In this document: positions 8,969-15,889 of the stretch, piece by piece | Position numbering within the stretch: position 1 is the stretch's first letter | Layout: each line of letters begins with the position of its first letter | Assembly (NCBI GenBank): GCA_964354135.1 | Contig: CAYGZA010000010.1 | Coordinates: 1 to 45,462 of the forward strand | Direction of reading: 5' to 3' | DNA length: 45,462 nt | From: CAYGZA01 sp964354135 | GTDB lineage: Bacteria > Planctomycetota > Planctomycetia > Pirellulales > Thermoguttaceae | The notes under the pieces: model-generated | Told to the model about the DNA's origin: nothing | Seen by the model: only the letters and a program-made list of their open reading frames with translations | The model's database searches: none | Program-made: the position numbers and the translations under genes

Positions 8969-10647
8969 AACGCCCGTCGGCACTCTTTGCCGTCTGCACC
9001 CTGGCCTTGGCCGCCGCGGCACTTGCCGTTCGCTTGCCGCGGCTGGCCCAGCGGCCGATGCACGGCGACGAGGCCAACCAGGCCGCCAAAGCCGGCATCC
9101 TCCTGGAGACCGGCGTCTACGAGTACGACCCCAAGGAGCACCACGGCCCCAGCCTCTATTGGCTCACGGTGCCGTCGCTCCGGCTGAGCGGCGCGAACGA
9201 CTTCGCCCACTCAACCGAGACCGCGTACCGCGCCGTGCCGGTCGTGTTCGGCGCGAGCCTGATTGTGCTCTTGCTCTTGGTGGCCGACGGGCTGGGCCGC
9301 GGGCCGGCAATCATCGCCGGCATCCTGACGGCCCTCTCGCCGGCGATGGTCTTCTATTCGCGCTACTACGTCCAGGAGACGCTCCTGGTCTTTTTCACCT
9401 TCGCCGCGATCGGATCGGCGTGGCGGTATTGCCGCACGCGATCGCTCGGCTGGGCGATTGCGGCGGGGGCGTCGTTCGGGCTGATGCACGCCACAAAGGA
9501 AACGTGGATCCTCGCGGCCGCGGCCATGGCGGCCGGACTGATCCTGGCGGGGCTCAGCAGGAGCTTCGCCCTCCCGGGCTGGGTCGTGAAGGCAGAGCGA
9601 AGCGACGCCCCGGGCGTGCTGCGGGCCATCGGGGCCCATCTCCGCCCCGGTGCCATCCTTGCCGCAGCCGTCGCGGCATGTCTGGTCGCCGTTGCCCTGT
9701 ATTCCTCCTTTGGCACGAGCTGGCGCGGTCCCCTCGATTCGATCCTCGCGTACCAGACCTACTTCCAACGCGGCAGCGACGCCGGCATCCACGCGCACCC
9801 GTGGGATTACTACTTGAGGCTTCTGGTGGCCAACCGGCCTGCAAAGGGTTTCTTCTGGACGGAGGGGCTGATCGTCGGCCTGGCCGGCGTCGGCTTCGTA
9901 ACCTCCCTCTCACGTTGGGAGAGGGCCGGGGTGAGGGCTGTGCAGGGTGGCTGGGCCACGGGGTTCTGCCGTTTTCTGGCCTTCTACACCCTCGTGCTCA
10001 CGGTTCTCTACTCCGCCATCCCCTACAAGACGCCCTGGTGCTTGCTCAGCTTTCTCCACGGCATGATCCTCCTGGCCGGCATCGGGGCGTGGGCGATTCT
10101 CCGCCGGCTCCCAGGCTGGCCGCTCAAGGCGCTGGCCGCCGTGGGGCTTGCAGCCGGCGTGGCGCACCTGGCCTGGCAATGCTACGCCCTGAACTTCCGC
10201 TATTGCGCCGACCACCAGCGCAACCCCTGGGTCTATGCCCACACGTCGTCCAACGTGCTGGAGCTGGCTTCCCGCATGGAGCGGCTCGCGGGGCTTTCGC
10301 CCGACGGCCACGACATGGTCATCCACGTCGTCACGCCGGAGAACTGCTGGCCGCTGCCGTGGTACCTCCGCCGGTTCAATGCCGATCGCATCGGCTATTG
10401 GCAAGACCCGGCCGCCTGGTCCAAGGACACGGCGCAGCACCCGCCGCCGTCGGTCATCATCCTCACGCCGGACGTCCAAGAGGCCGTGGATGCCCATCTC
10501 GCCGCCTCGTACACTGTCTCCTACAACCGGCAGATGCTCTACGGCCTCCGGCCCGAAGTGTTCCTTTCCGTTTACGTCCGCGACGACCTCTGGCAGAAGT
10601 TTCTGTCGGCCGCGGTGCGGGGCAACAAGGCCGGGAATTCGCAGTGA
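8965..10647 (+). CDS. Agl23/TIGR03663-like multi-pass membrane glycosyltransferase
   Basis: 560 residues starting at the ATG inside the ATGA overlap with the discoidin-like gene. MHGDEANQAAK near the N-terminus contains the D-E pair typical of GT39/GT83-like polyprenyl-phosphate-sugar glycosyltransferases, and YEYDPKEHHGPSLYW and FYSRYYVQETLLVFF are landmarks of the TIGR03663 group. At least ten hydrophobic segments are visible. ATKETW and YSAIPYKTPWCLLSF lie in loops, and the hydrophilic C-terminus would be extracytoplasmic. Residues of about 312-326 (TSLSRWERAGVRAVQ) come from a palindromic intergenic-type repeat inserted in frame (9905-9925). The role is probably transfer of a lipid-linked sugar outside the membrane. 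The acceptor is unknown. Confidence 0.85.
   Translation: MKRPSALFAVCTLALAAAALAVRLPRLAQRPMHGDEANQAAKAGILLETGVYEYDPKEHHGPSLYWLTVPSLRLSGANDFAHSTETAYRAVPVVFGASLIVLLLLVADGLGRGPAIIAGILTALSPAMVFYSRYYVQETLLVFFTFAAIGSAWRYCRTRSLGWAIAAGASFGLMHATKETWILAAAAMAAGLILAGLSRSFALPGWVVKAERSDAPGVLRAIGAHLRPGAILAAAVAACLVAVALYSSFGTSWRGPLDSILAYQTYFQRGSDAGIHAHPWDYYLRLLVANRPAKGFFWTEGLIVGLAGVGFVTSLSRWERAGVRAVQGGWATGFCRFLAFYTLVLTVLYSAIPYKTPWCLLSFLHGMILLAGIGAWAILRRLPGWPLKALAAVGLAAGVAHLAWQCYALNFRYCADHQRNPWVYAHTSSNVLELASRMERLAGLSPDGHDMVIHVVTPENCWPLPWYLRRFNADRIGYWQDPAAWSKDTAQHPPPSVIILTPDVQEAVDAHLAASYTVSYNRQMLYGLRPEVFLSVYVRDDLWQKFLSAAVRGNKAGNSQ
9905..9925. repeat. Palindromic repeat inserted in the glycosyltransferase coding region
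   Basis: CCCTCTC (9905-9911) and GAGAGGG (9919-9925) form a 7-bp stem, followed by CCGGGGTGAGGG. This hairpin plus tail is a type of repeat usually found between genes. Here it is translated as LSRWERAGVRA in a loop between two membrane segments. Confidence 0.75.
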
Positions 10648-10877
10648 CGATGGCGGCCGGGCTCTGAGTACTCGGCTGCACTGAAGGCCGCGTCTCTCCA
10701 TGCCCGCGGGGTTTTTTGGTCAACGGGATCCGGGTGTTGCCGCATGGGGTCTTCCCCACCTCCTTTCACCGCTGAGTCTTCCTGCCAAGTTCCGCGCGGA
10801 CCTGCGCCGATCGAATTCTGGCGACTCGCCTGGCCTGATTTCGAGGTCAATCTGCCATTCCCGAGGCGGCGACGTGC

Positions 10878-11073
10878 TCGCTGGTGAAGAAACCCAGGAT
10901 CCCCGGTCACTGGGACTCGCATGGCCTTGCGCCAGCGCTCCGGCTGTGCCGAGCACTCGGTACTCAGTACTGAGTACTCGGTACTCCGACCCGGCTCGTG
11001 TGCGCTCGGATCGAAGCGTTAGGATTCTGGAGCCACCCCGTTTGACACGCCCAATCCGCGCGCGGCATACTGC
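10878..11073. repeat. 196-bp direct repeat, copy 1
   Basis: Aligns without gaps to 11514-11709 (offset 636 bp) with about 10 mismatches, so about 95% identical. It contains a 7-bp-periodic stretch (10951-10985: GAGCACT, CGGTACT, CAGTACT, GAGTACT, CGGTACT) and, near its right end, a TTGACA-type promoter. The 230 bp before it (10648-10877) hold no convincing gene. A weak GC stem followed by TTTTTT near 10710-10720 could end the glycosyltransferase transcript. Confidence 0.9.
11042..11071 (+). promoter_or_regulatory. Promoter candidate within direct repeat copy 1
   Basis: TTGACA (11042-11047) and CATACT (11066-11071) are spaced by 18 bp, 60 bp ahead of the small Cys-rich gene. The same pair recurs in copy 2 (11678-11707), where it points at the hicA remnant. 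Confidence 0.5.
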
Positions 11074-11130
11074 GGTCGCAGGCCACGGGCCTGAAGTCCG
11101 TCTTTACGTCATCTCGCGCAAAACAACGCG

Positions 11131-11523
11131 ATGGTCTACGACCCTCTTGACCCGCAAGCCGATCCGTTCCACCCGCCGGCGATTCCCACGGAGGTCGGCT
11201 GTCTGCACTGCGGGAAGGAGTACGAGAGCTACCTCATTGAGTGGCGCGTCGAGACCGGCGCCGACGGCACGCAGCAGGGCTTCTGGTGCTGCCCCACGCC
11301 CGGCTGCGGCGGCCGCGGCTTCGGCTTCGACATCTTCCCCACCGATCCCCACTACCAGGACGAGCGCGGCGGCTGGGTCTGCGACGAGGAAGAGGAGTCT
11401 GACGGCGAAGAGTATTCGGAGGACGAGGAGGATTCGGAAAGCGGCGACGTGCCAGACTGCTCGTCGGAGACCGAGACGGACGAAGACGCTGAAGGCGGGC
11501 GGGACGAGGAGCTTCGCTGGTGA
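11131..11523 (+). CDS. Small Cys-rich protein with an acidic tail, unknown function
   Basis: 130 residues starting MVYDPLDPQADPFHPP. CLHC (about residues 24-27) and CCPTPGC (about 48-54) are spaced like a zinc ribbon. GFGFDIFPTDPHYQDERGGW is followed by a strongly acidic tail (about residues 85-127) of Glu, Asp and Ser. There is no signal peptide, so it should be cytoplasmic. No good SD sequence is seen. The gene lies between two 196-bp direct repeats, and its last codons and stop are supplied by the second copy. I do not recognise a named family. A metal-binding protein that contacts nucleic acid or a basic partner is possible (inference). Confidence 0.65.
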   Translation: MVYDPLDPQADPFHPPAIPTEVGCLHCGKEYESYLIEWRVETGADGTQQGFWCCPTPGCGGRGFGFDIFPTDPHYQDERGGWVCDEEEESDGEEYSEDEEDSESGDVPDCSSETETDEDAEGGRDEELRW

Positions 11524-11709
11524 AGAAACCCAGGATCCCCGGTCACTGGGGCCCGATTGGCCTTGCGCCAGCGCTCTGGCTGTGCCGAGTAGTCGGTACT
11601 CAGTACTGAGTACTCGGTACTCCGACCCGGCTCGTGTGCGCTGGAATCGAAGCGTTAGAATTCTGGAGCCACCCCGTTTGACACGCCCAATCCGCGCGCG
11701 GCATACTGC
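11514..11709. repeat. 196-bp direct repeat, copy 2
   Basis: About 95% identical to 10878-11073. It begins within the final codons of the small Cys-rich gene and includes the heptad stretch 11587-11621 and the TTGACA promoter-like pair. Recombination between the two copies would delete exactly one 636-bp unit carrying that gene. Confidence 0.9.
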
Positions 11710-11791
11710 TTGCAGGCGCCGTGCGCCCGTCGGGGAGTCGAAAGCCGGGGGCAGCAACGCGCCTCCGCAAGGTCGAGGAGTTGGTCATCCC

Positions 11792-11950
11792 GTGAAGCGG
11801 GCGGACTCGACCAGGACGATTGAGGCGTTCGGTTGTGTCTTGATTCGCCACGGCGCGAAGCACGATTGGTACCGCAATCCGCAAACGGGCATCTCCCAGG
11901 CCGTGCCGTGGCACTCGGCGCACGCGTTCTTCGGACCAGTGGAGAGTACG
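11792..11950 (+). pseudogene. hicA toxin remnant (mRNA interferase fold), degenerate 3' end
   Basis: From a GTG at 11792 the frame reads MKRADSTRTIEAFGCVLIRHG, then AKHDWYRNPQTGISQAVPWH. This follows the HicA pattern (M-K-R..L...G..L.R.G..H..Y.N..TG....VPRH), including the His of the active centre. After VPWH the conserved EI..LAR.I helix is replaced by unrelated sequence and the frame runs on, so the C-terminal third is lost. No hicB antitoxin was found next to it. HicA would be a small double-stranded-RNA-binding-fold ribonuclease; this copy is probably inactive. Confidence 0.55.
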
Positions 11951-11960
11951 CGCGCCGTGC

Positions 11961-13310
11961 TCAGTCCTCAAACAACGTGCTCATTTTTCGACGCGTTTCC
12001 CTTCGGCACGCACCGCACAGGGATTGGTCGTTCCGCAATCGCGATACCACCTTTCCGATCTGCGGAAAAGCGATCGCCTGCAATTCACGCGAAACTGTCT
12101 CGACGATGCGCCCTATCGCCCGCTCAGAGAAGATACGGGCTTGTGAGACCCGGGAGATAAAATCAGCGATTTCCCCGGCCGGGTCCGCGCCTAAAGCCAC
12201 GCTTGCTATCGTGCGGAGCCTCTTAAGAGCCACGGGAAGAAGCCCGACACTCTTGAGCAGAACGGTCGGCAGTTCCAGAGCCGCCATGCCCCCGGTTCGC
12301 GAGATCGCCTTCTTCAGGAGCGAGCCCACCTGGATTCCAAACTGGCGGCGGAATGCCGAATCGCCCTGGACGGCAGCCGCCAACGTCGCGAGCTGCGCTT
12401 CGGTAAGAAGGTCGGCCGCAGCGGCAACGATACTGTTGCTGACAGTCTCGAACAGAACATCATCCTGCTGGATCGTCAGACCGATGCTGTCGCACGCCAC
12501 CTCGCGCGCGACGCGCTCAACGGAGTCGGTCAAGACGTCGATCAGCTCAGGGGGCGCGTGCGGCGCCAATGCAGACCGAAAACGGTCAGGCTCGATTCCA
12601 GTTAGGTCCACTCCTTTCTTCCGCGCCGCGTCTAGCCAATTCTGGGATACCCAGTTCTCATCGTCAGGTTTGGTAATATAAGGACACCGAAGGAGCTTTC
12701 GTGCCTCTCTTGCCGACGCGTCCTTGTCGTTCTCTCGCTCCTCCCAGTCGGCCGTGGCCACGCGCGAATAAAGATTGCCCGTCAACCAGCCGAGCTTCGC
12801 AGCGTATTCGGGATCCAGACGCCCACAACGAGATTCTTGAAGCAGGTGGTAGTGCTCGCGCCGCAGCGCGATGCTTACCCGAAGCAGTGCAACCGAAGCA
12901 GTTGCCAGCCCAACCGCGGCATCAGGATGAAGGTAGAAAAGTCCTCTCGCTTGATCGTTCTGGTTCAGGACTCGCTTTAACACGGCCTCTGCGCACCAAC
13001 GGCTCTCTTCAGTGAATACCCCAGGAATCCCGGTCCCACAAACGTCTTCGAGAATGCGAGGCAGGAGTGGCTCCAGTTCCCTTATGACGCAAAGGCTGAC
13101 GTACTCCGCTTTACAGGCCTTGCTCTCGCGTCGCACCAAGTCGCACGACTGGGTAAGCACCAGGAAGCCGATGTATCGCTCATCGCAGAAGTACTTATGC
13201 ACCAGCGAGAGCGCGCTTAGCAGAGGCGACGTTCTGCGGATGATGTCCCCCTGGCGCAGATCCTCAGCCGTGTCAAAGCCGGAGTACGTCCAGTGAGATG
13301 GCTGACTCAT
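11961..13310 (-). CDS. Unrecognised 449-residue protein, third gene of an accessory cassette
   Basis: Starts MSQPSHWTYSGFDTAEDLRQ. The N-terminal part has GDIIRRTSPLLSAL and GFLVLTQSCDLVRRE, a hydrophobic strand followed by Cys-Asp that could be a small catalytic or binding site. The middle is helical and polar. The C-terminal third (VALGADPAGEIADFISRVSQ) ends with CGACRRETRRKMS, a short CxxC. There is no signal peptide or membrane segment. Codon use is less GC-biased than in the flanking genes, with many AAG, GAT and CTT codons. It lies 8 bp after the small gene at 13319. Function unknown. The accessory neighbourhood makes a defence or stress role possible, but no defining domain was recognised. 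Confidence 0.7.
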   Translation of the reverse strand: MSQPSHWTYSGFDTAEDLRQGDIIRRTSPLLSALSLVHKYFCDERYIGFLVLTQSCDLVRRESKACKAEYVSLCVIRELEPLLPRILEDVCGTGIPGVFTEESRWCAEAVLKRVLNQNDQARGLFYLHPDAAVGLATASVALLRVSIALRREHYHLLQESRCGRLDPEYAAKLGWLTGNLYSRVATADWEERENDKDASAREARKLLRCPYITKPDDENWVSQNWLDAARKKGVDLTGIEPDRFRSALAPHAPPELIDVLTDSVERVAREVACDSIGLTIQQDDVLFETVSNSIVAAAADLLTEAQLATLAAAVQGDSAFRRQFGIQVGSLLKKAISRTGGMAALELPTVLLKSVGLLPVALKRLRTIASVALGADPAGEIADFISRVSQARIFSERAIGRIVETVSRELQAIAFPQIGKVVSRLRNDQSLCGACRRETRRKMSTLFED

Positions 13311-13318
13311 ACCGCAAG

Positions 13319-13549
13319 TCAGGGGGACGTTTTCCCTGTGAGAGAAACCGGTTCCCGCGGCGTGTAGCGGAGGACGATCGTGCCCTGAGTCTGGCTCGTG
13401 ACAACGCTCCGAATCTCAGCCGCGACTTCTGTAGTCTCTGCGGGCGGCGCAGCATGCACCCCAACAGCTCGCTCGTATCTACTTGGAGGCAGCGGGGATG
13501 TCTCCGATCTCGGAATCGATTCCGGCATGGCTGATGTTCTCCGGTTCAA
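13319..13549 (-). CDS. Small hypothetical protein, middle gene of the cassette
   Basis: 76 residues (MNRRTSAMPESIPRSET...). The 5' end overlaps the upstream 227-residue gene by 71 nt, or by 50 nt if the second ATG at 13528 is used, and the stop lies 8 nt before the next start. Low-complexity Pro/Ser/Thr content, no motif recognised. The tight packing between two same-strand genes is the main argument that it is real. Confidence 0.4.
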   Translation of the reverse strand: MNRRTSAMPESIPRSETSPLPPSRYERAVGVHAAPPAETTEVAAEIRSVVTSQTQGTIVLRYTPREPVSLTGKTSP

Positions 13550-14162
13550 GCTTCATGCAGTCGACAAGGACTGCGCGGACGTGGTATGTTATGTCTTCTA
13601 TCGGCGTACGTAGCCAGTCTGTCAACTTCTTCACGTCAGATGAGGCGTGATGGAAGTTGAACAGTATCTGGAACGTGGAGTCGGGTTGTTCCATAACCGA
13701 GAAGTTGATTTGCGCATCATTCCATTTCAGCGTGCGTGCAAGCTGCCGGCCAGTGATGACGTAGCGTCTGTCGGACAACTGGTCATCCCACCACGTGTGG
13801 CGGGTGATTTGTTGGAGGGATTCCAGGGGCTCGTCACACCGGAACTTGACGTTGACGCCTGCCGCAGATATCGGCGTCTCTGGCAGGCTCGCCAATGCCC
13901 TGCTGGCCACAGTCTTAGCCTTTTCGAGTTCCGGGTAGCCTGGAGTCTCTGGCTGGACGAGGAGCCGGTCGTTCCAGGCAACTACAGTGATGCCGTCGTA
14001 CTTCACCTGAGGCGGCGCGAGCGCGTCAATGGCAACGAGCACCTCCAGGGGCGTGCCCTCATCGAGCTGGAATAATCGCTTCGCAATCCCAGAAGGCGTA
14101 AGGATTGCCCGATTCCAACGCCCGACAATCACCACGCTCCATTCCGTGGGCGTCACAGCCAT
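13479..14162 (-). CDS. Unrecognised 227-residue protein, first gene of the cassette
   Basis: Starts MAVTPTEWSVVIVGRWNRAI. The pattern WNRAILTPSGIAKRLF, TPLEVLVAIDALAPPQVKYD and LPETPISAAGVNVKF suggests a two-domain alpha/beta protein resembling sporadically distributed TIGR04255-type proteins; this similarity is from memory and weak. HHASSDVKKLTDWL and the C-terminal VDCMKLEPEN follow. There are no membrane or export signals. It is followed by the overlapping 76-residue frame and the 449-residue protein, so the three probably form one operon read leftward. G+C is visibly lower than in the Gfo/Idh/MocA genes on either side of the patch, which suggests transfer. Function unknown. Confidence 0.7.
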   Translation of the reverse strand: MAVTPTEWSVVIVGRWNRAILTPSGIAKRLFQLDEGTPLEVLVAIDALAPPQVKYDGITVVAWNDRLLVQPETPGYPELEKAKTVASRALASLPETPISAAGVNVKFRCDEPLESLQQITRHTWWDDQLSDRRYVITGRQLARTLKWNDAQINFSVMEQPDSTFQILFNFHHASSDVKKLTDWLRTPIEDITYHVRAVLVDCMKLEPENISHAGIDSEIGDIPAASK

Positions 14163-14325
14163 TCGCGGATCCCCCGCAGCCTCATGAACACGTGTGAACG
14201 AACAGTCAGAACTGCCACCTCTCCTGTGTCGTAATTCTACCTCGACGGAGGTTCATATTAAACTGCCCCGTTGGGCCACGCAAGCCAGCCCCCCCAACCA
14301 GGGCGGGCGAACTGGCGCGGTCGCG

Positions 14326-14382
14326 CCGGGCCGACACGGCCCGGCTCTGAACCCTGAACCCTGGCCCCTAACCCCTGTCCCC
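14326..14382. repeat. Hairpin plus heptad array, unit TGAACCC
   Basis: A perfect 7-bp stem (CCGGGCC/GGCCCGG, 5-nt loop) at 14326-14344 is followed by five in-phase 7-bp units at 14348-14382 (TGAACCC, TGAACCC, TGGCCCC, TAACCCC, TGTCCCC). The array touches the stop codon of the copy C oxidoreductase. The first 44 bp are identical to 38044-38087 in the nuoE-nuoF spacer. Confidence 0.9.
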
Positions 14383-15735
14383 TCACAGCGACCAGCCGGC
14401 GCGATACTCCGTCCGCACGTAGCGGTTGGCATCGGGGAGGTTGGTGATCTTCAGGTTCGCGGCGTCCCAGAGGATGCGGGCGTCGACCCGCTTGGCGATG
14501 TTGCCCAGGAGGCACGTCTCCGTAAGCGGGCCGGAGTAGGCGAAGTCGGCCCCGGCGGGCTCGCCTGTCTTGCACGCGCGGACCCAATCCATCTCGTGCG
14601 ACTCGCGGACCCGCGGGATCGACGGCGGCGGGAGCTTGGCTTCCTTCATCCTGGCCTCGGGGATGATCCGCGGGCTGTTGCCGTAGACGCCGGCCATGAT
14701 CGTCCCCTTCGTGCCCTTGAAGAGCGCCCCGCCTTCGGCCGGCCACTGGCGACCGTCTTCCAGGTCTTCGGGCCACGGCGGGCGGGTGCCTTCGTACCAG
14801 TTGAGCTTGAGCGGTGGGAAGCCTTCGCGGGCCGGGAACTTGAAGGTCACGATGTTCGAGAGCGGGTGGACCTCCGGCGTATTGCCGCAGCTCGTGGCGT
14901 CGATGCTCGTCGGCGGGCCCAGCTTCAAGGCCCAGCACACGGGGTCCAGCGTGTGGGCCCCGCGGTCGCCCATCATCCCGCAGCCGAAATCCCAGAAGCA
15001 CCGCCATGTGCCCGGGTGGTAGGCCCGATGGTACGGCCGCATCGGGGCCGGGCCGATCCAGAGGTCCCAGTTGAGCCCTGGCGGCACGGGCGGGGTCTCC
15101 TTGGGCCGGTCCGACCACTGGGAGCTCCAGTAGGCGTGGCCCCAGGGATAGTAGGTCAGGTCGCACCAGGCATCCACCTCGCGGACCTCGCCGATGAGGC
15201 CGGCCCAGATCCACTCGGCGATCATCCGGATGCCGTCCATCGAATGGCCCTGGACGCCCATCTGCGTGGCCACCTTGCACTCCTTGGCGGTCTTGGCCAA
15301 CATGCGGGATTCGTAGACGTCGTGCGTAAGCGGCTTCTGGCAGTAGACGTGCTTGCCGGCCTTCATGGCGGCCATAGAGATCACCGCGTGGGTGTGGTCG
15401 GGCGTGGCGACCACCACGCCGTCGATGTCCTTCTCTCGATCGAGCATCTCGCGGTAATCGACGTAGACCTTGGCCTTGGGGTATTTCTTGATGGTGCCGG
15501 CGGCGTGGTTGGGGTCCACGTCGCACAGGGCGACGATGTTCTGGGACTCCAGTTGGCTGAGGTTCGCCCCGCCCATGCCGCCGACGCCCACCCCGGCGAC
15601 GTTCATCTTCTCGCTGGGCGGGATCTGCCGCGGGCCGCCAAGGACGTGGCGGGGAACCAGGGTTGCACTTGCCGCCGCGCCGGCAACCGCCGCAGAGGTC
15701 TTGAGGAAACGACGACGGGCAATAGATTCGCTCAT
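14383..15735 (-). CDS. Tat-exported Gfo/Idh/MocA family oxidoreductase (copy C)
   Basis: 450 residues from the ATG at 15735 with AGGGAG about 8 nt upstream. ARRRFLKTSAAVAGAAASAT is the twin-arginine signal. The Rossmann strand is NVAGVGVGGMGGANLSQL, followed by VALCDVD. VVVATPDHTHAV, the catalytic YCQKPLTHDVYESRM, MGVQGHSMDG, GPAPMRPYHRAYHPGTW and the CGMMGDRGAHTLD block are typical of the large planctomycete exported group. It ends with LPDANRYVRTEYRAGWSL, the same tail class as copy D (LNRMVKREYRKGWEL), so C and D are closer to each other than to A and B. The substrate is unknown, probably a sugar or glycoside. Confidence 0.9.
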   Translation of the reverse strand: MSESIARRRFLKTSAAVAGAAASATLVPRHVLGGPRQIPPSEKMNVAGVGVGGMGGANLSQLESQNIVALCDVDPNHAAGTIKKYPKAKVYVDYREMLDREKDIDGVVVATPDHTHAVISMAAMKAGKHVYCQKPLTHDVYESRMLAKTAKECKVATQMGVQGHSMDGIRMIAEWIWAGLIGEVREVDAWCDLTYYPWGHAYWSSQWSDRPKETPPVPPGLNWDLWIGPAPMRPYHRAYHPGTWRCFWDFGCGMMGDRGAHTLDPVCWALKLGPPTSIDATSCGNTPEVHPLSNIVTFKFPAREGFPPLKLNWYEGTRPPWPEDLEDGRQWPAEGGALFKGTKGTIMAGVYGNSPRIIPEARMKEAKLPPPSIPRVRESHEMDWVRACKTGEPAGADFAYSGPLTETCLLGNIAKRVDARILWDAANLKITNLPDANRYVRTEYRAGWSL

Positions 15736-15770
15736 GTCAGATGCTCCCTACTGTGAGATCGCAAAAGCCG

Positions 15771-15868
15771 AATGACCAAGGTTCAATGACCAAGGTTCAA
15801 TGACCAATGACCAAGATTGCACGCTCGGTGCGAGTTGCGCCCTTGGTCATTGGGCCTTGGTCATTGGT
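15771..15868. repeat. Inverted pair of heptad arrays, unit AATGACC
   Basis: Seven consecutive 7-bp units at 15771-15819 alternate AATGACC with AAGGTTC or a variant. After a 21-bp centre, four units of the opposite orientation follow at 15841-15868 (CCTTGGT, CATTGGG, CCTTGGT, CATTGGT). The arms can pair into a large hairpin. The element fills most of the spacer between copies C and D. Confidence 0.92.
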
Positions 15869-15889
15869 CGTTTACTCCTTCTTAGGTAT

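Noticed and set aside
10878..11709. Direct repeats considered as ends of an insertion sequence
   Set aside because: The repeats are direct and 196 bp long, the gene between has no transposase motifs, and no short target duplication is seen outside them.
10700..12160. 486-codon plus-strand frame across the direct repeats
   Set aside because: The translation repeats itself because it runs through both 196-bp copies. It covers the small Cys-rich gene in another frame, and only the HicA-like segment near 11792 has recognisable content.
13319..13549. Antitoxin role for the 76-residue frame
   Set aside because: No DNA-binding motif or antitoxin family features were seen, so only a hypothetical call is given.
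15771..15868. Heptad arrays considered as a CRISPR array
   Set aside because: The units are 7 bp without spacers and there are no cas genes. Repeat and spacer lengths do not fit.
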